NCBI GenBank assembly: GCA_026770595.1
Contig: MU634540.1
Coordinates: forward strand, 1 to 11,542
Reading direction: 5' to 3'
DNA length: 11,542 nucleotides
Source: Ochromonadaceae sp. CCMP2298
Lineage: Eukaryota > Sar > Synurophyceae > Ochromonadales > Ochromonadaceae
Shown here: in pieces, positions 5,911-11,542 of the stretch
How positions within the stretch are numbered: the stretch's first letter is position 1
How the letters are laid out: each line of letters begins with the position of its first letter
Notes under the pieces: generated by a model
Databases searched by the model: none
Told to the model about the DNA's origin: nothing
What the model saw: the letters and a program-made list of their open reading frames with translations, nothing else
Made by a program: the position numbers and the translations under genes

Positions 5911-7608
5911 TTAATCCGATAATATGTGTACATTTAGTTCCTTTATAGAGCGCACGTCAAACGAGGGCGGGCACACGTTATCCCACTGGTTGTGGCGCGC
6001 GCACATAGCTTTGTAGAACATCATCGTCCCCCCGCAGCCAAAGTGCCCCACGAACCCCTCGCACTGTCTGCTCAATTCGATGGACCCATGGAGCAGCACC
6101 CCACTCGAAGTACCAGCCCCGAACCGCATAAAGTCGTAATTGGCGTTTTTGTTGCTGCTTCCAAGCTTCGGAGCAGCCACGTTGACAACTTTCCAATCTG
6201 CGTGCGTCTCCTTGACTTTAATCTTCTCCTCCTCCAGCCACTCCTCGTCGTCCGTGGACACAACTATTGTGCGCACTGCGGGGTCCACGATCTTTGCTGC
6301 GCTTTCGAGGATGTGGTGCAGAGTGACGGACGCGTAGGGCACACCCTGGCACCCAAAATCTGCGTTCGCGTCTTTCGACTGACAATAGGTCCTCATGTCC
6401 ACACCCACAAGTGCCCGGTCGCCCCTGCGTACTTGCGCCGCCACACAGCGCTCCTCCGGCGCGAACTTCTGCTCCTCGCGCACCTGGGCAATGGTGCTGC
6501 GGATCTTGTCCCGGTAAAAGGCAGAATACCTTATCAGGAAGTTGCTGATGAATTGATCGCCATCGTAGAACATCTGCGAATCAAAAGGAACGCTGCTGTA
6601 GGGGAGCACGTAACGCACACCGAGGGGAGGAACCTTGGTAGCCAGTTCTATTTCTGACCTCAGTACGCCGTTTACCTGCGCAGGCTTCGAGCCCAGGGCC
6701 CTCACTCTTTCCATATCTGGGGACTTCTCGTCGACAAATTTTCCTGCTGTGCTAGCCGAGTCGAATATGGCAGTGGACCACCTGCTGTCGCCTACGACAC
6801 TTTGCACGCAGTTCCTCTCAGTGCAGTTCGCGATTGTGTGTGGCACAGGACAGGACGTGGTGGGCAGAAATGCACAGTTCCACTTGTTGACGGTGTGGGG
6901 GCAGTCGGAGCCACTCACGAAAGAGGTATTGTCCTCCAGCCCGTTCTGGTAGGACACGTACATGCCCACGATCGCGTAGGGCAGCTCCTCGCGCACCATC
7001 TCGTCCACCACGAGAGCAGAGTACCAGCCGGGGTGGTAGAAGTCGCGCCGATTCAGCAGCAGTGGGCTTGCGGCGCAAATAGCTCTGCTGGTGGGGTACT
7101 GAAGGGCCGCTGTGACTCTGAGACCCGCCTCCAGCCCGTGATGCACTCGGTCCAGCACGATCACGTGGTGTGGACGACTCGTGGCGCTGTTTGGCTCCTT
7201 GGTCACGTACCACCAGGGCCTGTGGGTGAGGAACAGATCAATCTGCTCCCCCACTGCTTCCAGGTCGGTGTCCGCAGTGCCAATCTTAACCTCCACCCGC
7301 CGCACTGTTGAGTCGCTGTCTATCGTCGGCACGAGCTGCAGTAGATGCTCGGAAGAGAAGGTCTCCATCACCACAGCCACCAGTCGGCAATGATCTGGGT
7401 TTATATCCCGAGTGTCGCACGCAACGGGATCTGCCTTCAACCCTCCACCTTTGTGGACGACACATTTGCTTGCAGTGTCGCGCTCACCATTGTTGCACAA
7501 TTTGGTACTTTCCAAAAGATGGAAACTCACTCCATCTGTTAATTCGGTAGCCACCAGCTGCACTAGGGCGATTGCCAACAGGGATAAAAGACGAATCGTT
7601 TGGAGCAT
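5911..7608 (-). CDS. Secretory-pathway fucosyltransferase-like protein
   Basis: Single-exon gene of 565 residues. Residues 1-21 are an N-terminal hydrophobic signal or anchor (RLLSLLAIALVQLVA), placing it in the ER/Golgi or outside the cell. Residues 22-300 are cysteine-rich, not recognised, with possible N-glycosylation sites NTS (about 227) and NCT (about 261). The C-terminal third has three motifs in the order seen in the alpha-1,6/O-fucosyltransferase superfamily (FUT8/NodZ/POFUT): AAQVRRGDR (about 390-398) resembling the GDP-fucose-binding HxRRGD box, IVVSTDDEEW (about 448-457), and the IELSRQCEGFVGHFGCGG segment (about 510-527). The histidine usual before the RRGD box is Gln-Val here. 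Donor, acceptor and even activity are inference. It faces GPAT tail to tail and shares a 404-bp divergent promoter region with the SDS22 gene. No AATAAA was found after its stop. Confidence 0.65.
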   Translation of the reverse strand: MLQTIRLLSLLAIALVQLVATELTDGVSFHLLESTKLCNNGERDTASKCVVHKGGGLKADPVACDTRDINPDHCRLVAVVMETFSSEHLLQLVPTIDSDSTVRRVEVKIGTADTDLEAVGEQIDLFLTHRPWWYVTKEPNSATSRPHHVIVLDRVHHGLEAGLRVTAALQYPTSRAICAASPLLLNRRDFYHPGWYSALVVDEMVREELPYAIVGMYVSYQNGLEDNTSFVSGSDCPHTVNKWNCAFLPTTSCPVPHTIANCTERNCVQSVVGDSRWSTAIFDSASTAGKFVDEKSPDMERVRALGSKPAQVNGVLRSEIELATKVPPLGVRYVLPYSSVPFDSQMFYDGDQFISNFLIRYSAFYRDKIRSTIAQVREEQKFAPEERCVAAQVRRGDRALVGVDMRTYCQSKDANADFGCQGVPYASVTLHHILESAAKIVDPAVRTIVVSTDDEEWLEEEKIKVKETHADWKVVNVAAPKLGSSNKNANYDFMRFGAGTSSGVLLHGSIELSRQCEGFVGHFGCGGTMMFYKAMCARHNQWDNVCPPSFDVRSIKELNVHILSD

Positions 7609-8012
7609 TGCGCCAGTCGCTGCTAGCGCAACTCAGCTGTTACCGCAGACTGCTGCCGCTGCTTTTTGCTCCCTGTTCCTTCTCAGCGAACAACAACAAC
7701 TGACTGCGCTGCACTAGGAACTACTAAGCTGCGATCCTCCTCCGTTCCAACCTCTTTCAATCCTGAATCATGTGTCCACTATTCACATCTCCACCCAAAT
7801 ATTGAGTTAATATTGAAATTCTTCTATTCTAGTTTGGGTTTTATACAGATACCAGTTACTTTTCTTTTCCTCTCCTCCCCGCTCCTGCAGGAGATTCGTC
7901 CTCTCCTCTCCCTCCTATCACTGACGCTCATTCGTGGTTCGCGTGCTGCTCCAGCTGACGCCGTACTGACAGCACTTCCACCTGTAGTCTCCCGCTGAAG
8001 ACCGCGCGCAAA
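7609..8012. promoter_or_regulatory. Divergent promoter region
   Basis: A 404-bp gap between two start codons pointing away from each other. It holds a CT-rich tract on the plus strand (about 7858-7920), typical of sequence near a transcription start, interrupted by the perfect 12-bp palindrome CTCCTGCAGGAG (7882-7893). GGGTTTTATACAG (about 7837-7849) is the nearest TATA-like sequence but is not convincing. The SDS22 start has a favourable context (CAAAATGG). Confidence 0.5.
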
Positions 8013-9394
8013 ATGGAATTCGCCGGAAAGGCGGATGCACCAAAGGCCACGGACGGCAAGAAGGAGAGAGTGATTCCTTTCGACAAGAAGGCCACTGTTT
8101 GCGGCGAATGTGTGGTTCTTGAAGACATCGTGGAGGAGAAGGAAGCTGTAGCCCCTGTTGACCGACTCTTGATTCCCTCAGACATTGTTGAGATAAAGGA
8201 CGACGATGAGGCGATTTACATCATCGGCACTCGTGAAGGAAAGGTCACAAAAATCCGCGGGCTGGAGAATGTGAAGCAGTTGAAGGTACGTGTTCATCTT
8301 TTGGTTGAAGGGCCAGTACTTATTACGCTCCTGACCACTCCACCTGGTGCCTTTTGTCGCAGAGTTTGGTGCTGCGCTCGTGCCTCATCTCGCAGATGGA
8401 AGGCATCGAGCACCTGACCCTCCTCGATAAGCTGGAGCTGTACGACAACCACATAGAAGTCATACAGGGAATTGACGCTATGAGCAACCTGACGATTCTC
8501 GACCTGTCGTTCAACTCGATCCGGGAGATGGTGCCGCTGGGAGGCTGCTGCCCGCTGCTGCAGGAGCTGTACGTAGCGCAGAACAAGCTGCGCCGCATCG
8601 AGGGGCTAGAGGGGCTCGTGCACCTGCGTACACTGGACCTGGGCGCCAACCGCATCAGAGTGATCGAGGGTCTGGAGACGTGCACTGGGCTGCAGTCCCT
8701 CTGGCTGGGCAAGAACAAGATCGAAGTGATAGCGGGCTTGAGCACCAACACGCAGCTGCGCCAGCTCGACATCCAGAACAACAGACTCACGCAGCTGGGC
8801 GACGGCCTGCAGGGCCTGTCAGAGCTGAGCGAGCTCTATCTCGCTTGGAATGCGATTGAGAATGTACAGGTGCGATATCGTATCGCTTAACACCCGCACA
8901 CCACACACCACGCATGCCCACTAATTATAGCGCCTTCCCCACACCCCTACCACACATACACACGCACGACTGCATCCCAGGGTCTGCCTTCTCCCTCGAA
9001 GCTGAACACTGTGGACCTGGGGACAAATAAGCTGAACTCGTTGGAGGGCGTGGAGCAGCACACCACGCTAGAGGAGCTCTGGCTCTCCTCCTCCCTGCTG
9101 GAGACCTTCGATAGCCTCACGCCACTCACGAAGCTCCCCGGTATGGTTTTCATGTGTATTGTGCATCATGGATTTGCATGAAAGGGAGTCCGTGACAACC
9201 GAACTGGAGCTCCCCATACACCGAATCCTCGCTCTCATTCTCACTCGTTCTACTGTCTCTCATTAGGGCTCAAGTGCCTCTACCTGGAGCACAGCCCCAT
9301 CGCGAAGGACTTCGAGTACAGGAAGACGACCACCCGCATGATCCTCACCCTGGAGCAGCTCGATGCGACAAGAGTCAGTAGAGAAAATCTGTAG
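8013..9394 (+). CDS. SDS22: SDS22 / protein phosphatase 1 regulatory subunit 7
   Basis: Leucine-rich-repeat regulator that binds the PP1 catalytic subunit and controls its maturation and nuclear/mitotic activity. Exons 8013-8285, 8363-8869, 8981-9140 and 9267-9394 with GT-AG introns of 77, 111 and 126 bp join in frame to 355 residues, close to the roughly 360 of animal SDS22. After a charged N-terminus (about 1-73) come eleven 22-residue SDS22-type repeats (for example IEVIQGIDAMSNLTILDLSF, about 114-133) and a C-terminal LRR cap (YLEHSPIAKDFEYR, then LEQLDATRV). The LEELW and LYLEH segments carry acidic/aromatic positions that contact PP1 in the family. Repeat 10 reads LWLSSSLL, lacking the usual LxxN asparagine. 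The second exon alone codes most repeats. It is convergent with the HflX gene. Confidence 0.95.
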
Positions 9395-9484
9395 CTGTGG
9401 ATTTACGCGCACATCTCACTAGGCGGGGGTTATATACAATGGGGGTTAATATACATAGGAGGGGGGGTTTCTGCACGATGCGTT

Positions 9485-9490
9485 AATAAA
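9485..9490 (+). promoter_or_regulatory. Possible AATAAA polyadenylation signal of SDS22
   Basis: AATAAA in GTTAATAAACGATG, 90 bp after the SDS22 stop, within the 270-bp gap to the convergent HflX gene. Just upstream are G-rich/TATATA stretches (GGGGGTTATATACAATGG, about 9424-9441, and a near repeat). Confidence 0.4.
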
Positions 9491-9664
9491 CGATGTAAAT
9501 ATGATCGAGATGATTCATAGAAGTCTTTCAAGTCTTGTCACTAGAGTTAAAACGCTTTAAAACTGAAAGGAGATTACTGACCATTTATATCTGTCCAGTT
9601 GTGTTCCTTTTTATGTACAAGTATGTGTGTGGACTGGCACACTGGGTGCCAGTGCTCAGCTGAA

Positions 9665-11341
9665 TTATTTTTTCTCACTCTCCCCAAAAGTGTACTTCTC
9701 CCTCGCAGAATGTCTCCCCTTGCCCAGCGCCTTCCAGTCTATCTGCTGCACGTCCGTGGGGATGTCCACCTGCACAGATGCGCCGGCCCTCTGCTTCTCG
9801 ATGAGCGCGTCCACGTCCATCAAGGCGAAGTCCTCCTCGTCGTCCACAGCCGCAGTCGCGATGCTCATGATCTCTGCGTCCGAGTCGAAGTCGCCGTCAT
9901 ACGACCGCTTCTTCTTCGTTATCAGGTCCTCCGCAGGGCTCTCCGCGGTCGCCGCCCCCTTCCACTCGATTATGACGGGCCGCTTCCGGGGGGCGCCCTC
10001 GTTCTTCGCGAACTGAGGAGAGCCCTCCGTCTCCCACGCGTCATCGAGAGCGTCGAGGTCGAGGTCAGTCCACGAGTCCAGGTCGGCGTAATCGTACTCA
10101 CCATCACCCATGTCCAGGTCGTCTCGGGGGAAGTCGACCTCTTCATCGTCATCGGCCTGCGACAAGGTGACGATCTGCTCGCACAGAAATCGCGGCACGA
10201 ACCCCTTCACATATATACCAGAATCGGAGTAGGTGACCGTCTCCAGCACGGAGAGGCGGTGCAGCGTGCTCATTATGGGCGTGTACTCGTAGGGCAGCGT
10301 GCAGGCCAGCAGCTGCATCTGAGAGGACAGGGCCTGCTCCAGCGCGTGCAGGAGCTGCTCCGAGCCGTCGCCAGTCTTTGCACTCATGGCCACCGTCTGC
10401 GAGCGCTTGGCCGCCTCAAAGCGCAAAAACTGGGCCGTTTCGGGCACCGTGTCGAGCTTGTTCCACACAGTCACTACGGGCTTGTTAGCCAGGCCCTACG
10501 TAACGAAAATTACACTCGGTTAGGACAAAATACGTAGGACGTAGGACACAGAGCATTCAAATATGCACAGGAGCAATCAGCGCACCCGCGGGGGGAAACA
10601 TACCATCTTCGCTAACTCGGTCAGCACGGACGCCTCCTGCTTGCGCCACGCATCATTGCTGATATCCGTCACGTGCAGCAGTACATCTGCCTCCGAAATC
10701 TCCTCCAGCGTCGCGCGGAAAGCTGCGATCAGGTTGGTGGGCAGTTTCTGTATAAAACCCACGGTGTCTGTCAGCAGCAGGTCGGGGTTTTTCAGTCCGG
10801 GGACGCGAATCCTACAGGTGATTGACGGCAAAGGAGTTAAGGAGTCTATAGCGCAATCCTATAGCCGGTAGTCTTACATTCTGGTCGTGGGGTCGAGCGT
10901 AGCGAACAACATGTCTGCTGCGAAAACCCCGCCCGCTGCCCCGGCACCCAGAGTGAAGCTGTTGAGTAGCGTGCTCTTGCCTGAGTTGGTGTAGCCCACC
11001 AGCGCCACCACTGGCACGCCTAGCTGCTTCCTGCGCATGCGGTGGCGCGCCCTGTGTGGGGGTGGGGTTCATAGGATAATAGGTTAGAGGCAGATAGAGA
11101 CACAGATAGAGACACAGACAGAGACACAGACAGAGAGGACGACAGCGACAAAGAGACGGGGAGAAAGACAGACACAGGCAGAGAGAGACAGACAGAAATA
11201 TAGAGATACAAAGAGACAGACAGAGATATGCACCTGTGCGTGCGCACTGAGTTGATGAGCTTGTTGAGGGCGGATATCTTGGACTTCATCTGCCGCTTGT
11301 CGGACTCCAGCTGCTTCTCTCCGGGACCGCGCAGGCCGACT
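9665..11341 (-). CDS. hflX: HflX-family ribosome-associated GTPase, 3' part (N-terminus beyond right edge)
   Basis: GTPase that binds the large ribosomal subunit and rescues or recycles stalled ribosomes; a eukaryotic copy usually serves mitochondria or plastids (GTPBP6-like). Visible exons on the minus strand: 11341-11234, 11051-10878, 10811-10604 and 10495-9665, about 440 codons, with all junctions GT-AG and in frame. Signatures in order: [16 protein letters not shown] (end of the HflX N-domain and helical linker), G1 [16 protein letters not shown] (switch I, G2), G3 DTVGF followed by IQKLP, G4 NKLD and G5 SAK. Then comes a short HflX C-domain ending near [10 protein letters not shown]. It is followed by about 165 extra residues, very acidic at 10025-10156 and again at 9785-9901, ending in a basic tail. 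The targeting sequence is outside the window, so the compartment is unknown. No AATAAA was seen after the stop. Confidence 0.95.
11085..11228. repeat. GACAGA-type microsatellite in an hflX intron
   Basis: Degenerate purine-rich repeat (GACACAGA, GACAGAGA, AGACAGAC variants) filling most of the 182-bp intron 11052-11233. On the coding strand it is a CT-rich tract that would serve as the polypyrimidine tract of the acceptor at 11052. The intron happens to lack stops in one frame, giving a false open frame. Confidence 0.9.
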
Positions 11342-11342
11342 C

Positions 11343-11542
11343 TGTCAACGTTGGGGCAGAGAGGCAGAGAGGCAGAGAGATAGAGAGACAGAGCAACGTT
11401 GGGGCAGAGAGGCAGAGAGATAGAGAGACAGAGAGACAGAGACAGAGAGACAGAGAGACAGAGAGACAGAGAGACAGAGAGACAGAGAGACAGAGAGACA
11501 GAGAGATAGAGAGACAGAGAGACAGAGAGACAGAGAGACAGA
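11343..11542. repeat. 8-bp GAGACAGA microsatellite in the upstream hflX intron (to window edge)
   Basis: From about 11425 to the edge the sequence is almost pure GAGACAGA. Nearer the exon the block CAACGTTGGGGCAGAGAGGC occurs at 11346-11365 and again at 11394-11413, a direct duplication with a 48-bp offset. On the coding strand this is TCTCTGTC-rich and leads to the acceptor GTTGACAG at 11342. The other end of the intron is outside the window. Confidence 0.9.

Noticed and set aside
5992-7311. Plus-strand frames of 221 and 169 codons opposite the fucosyltransferase-like gene
   Set aside because: Antisense shadows of a well-supported minus-strand gene; they contain no recognisable motifs.
9599-10537. 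312-codon plus-strand frame opposite hflX
   Set aside because: It is antisense to the HflX last exon, is rich in Arg/Leu/Val as expected from complementing acidic codons, and extends across the HflX intron boundary.
11020-11289. 89-codon minus-strand frame running through the hflX intron
   Set aside because: It joins real exon sequence to the CT-rich intron repeat (poly Ser/Leu/Val). GT-AG sites at 11233 and 11052 remove it and restore the conserved HflX reading frame.
1-11542. tRNA, rRNA or snRNA genes and CRISPR arrays
   Set aside because: No tRNA B-box-like sequence in a foldable context, no rRNA or snRNA signature and no spaced direct-repeat array was seen; a covariance-model scan could not be run.

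Overview
This window looks like nuclear DNA from a photosynthetic alga with a complex red-lineage plastid, most likely a stramenopile (ochrophyte). Three observations support this. Genes are split by short GT-AG introns (66 to 182 bp). A plastid-type glycerol-3-phosphate acyltransferase starts with an ER signal peptide whose predicted cleavage site is followed by phenylalanine (AQA|FSRG), the hallmark of bipartite targeting to secondary red plastids. The left-edge gene encodes a secreted protein built of PSGQ/PSGS repeats, a type common in stramenopiles. The species cannot be named from sequence alone; a haptophyte or another red-plastid lineage remains possible.

Layout, left to right. (1) 1-633, minus strand: 5' part of a secreted Pro/Ser/Gly/Gln repeat protein that runs off the left edge. 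(2) 634-1586: non-coding, with palindromic TACGTA clusters and short ACGT-containing repeats. (3) 1587-3831: a large imperfect palindrome (foldback element). Its right arm is about 670 bp. Its left arm matches the right arm in two blocks separated by about 890 bp of extra DNA, which holds a partial duplication and a second, smaller terminal-inverted-repeat element (2229-2610). (4) 4111-5702, plus strand: plastid glycerol-3-phosphate acyltransferase, six exons, complete. (5) 5911-7608, minus strand: single-exon secretory-pathway protein with fucosyltransferase-like motifs, convergent with gene 4. (6) 7609-8012: divergent promoter region. (7) 8013-9394, plus strand: SDS22 / PP1 regulatory subunit 7, four exons, complete. 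(8) 9665 to about 11341, minus strand: HflX-family GTPase, four visible exons, N-terminus beyond the right edge, with a long acidic C-terminal extension and pyrimidine-rich (coding-strand) microsatellites in its introns.

The genes do not form a pathway. They are housekeeping or cell-surface genes in alternating orientation: GPAT makes lysophosphatidate in the plastid, SDS22 controls protein phosphatase 1, HflX acts on ribosomes (probably organellar), and the fucosyltransferase-like protein would act in the secretory pathway.

The most unusual region is the palindrome at 1587-3831. Both arms carry a small hairpin at the same aligned position, and at least four of its base pairs differ by paired changes, so the structure is kept while the sequence changes. 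All exon boundaries were read by eye from GT-AG sites, reading-frame continuity and family resemblance; no alignment or RNA data were available.
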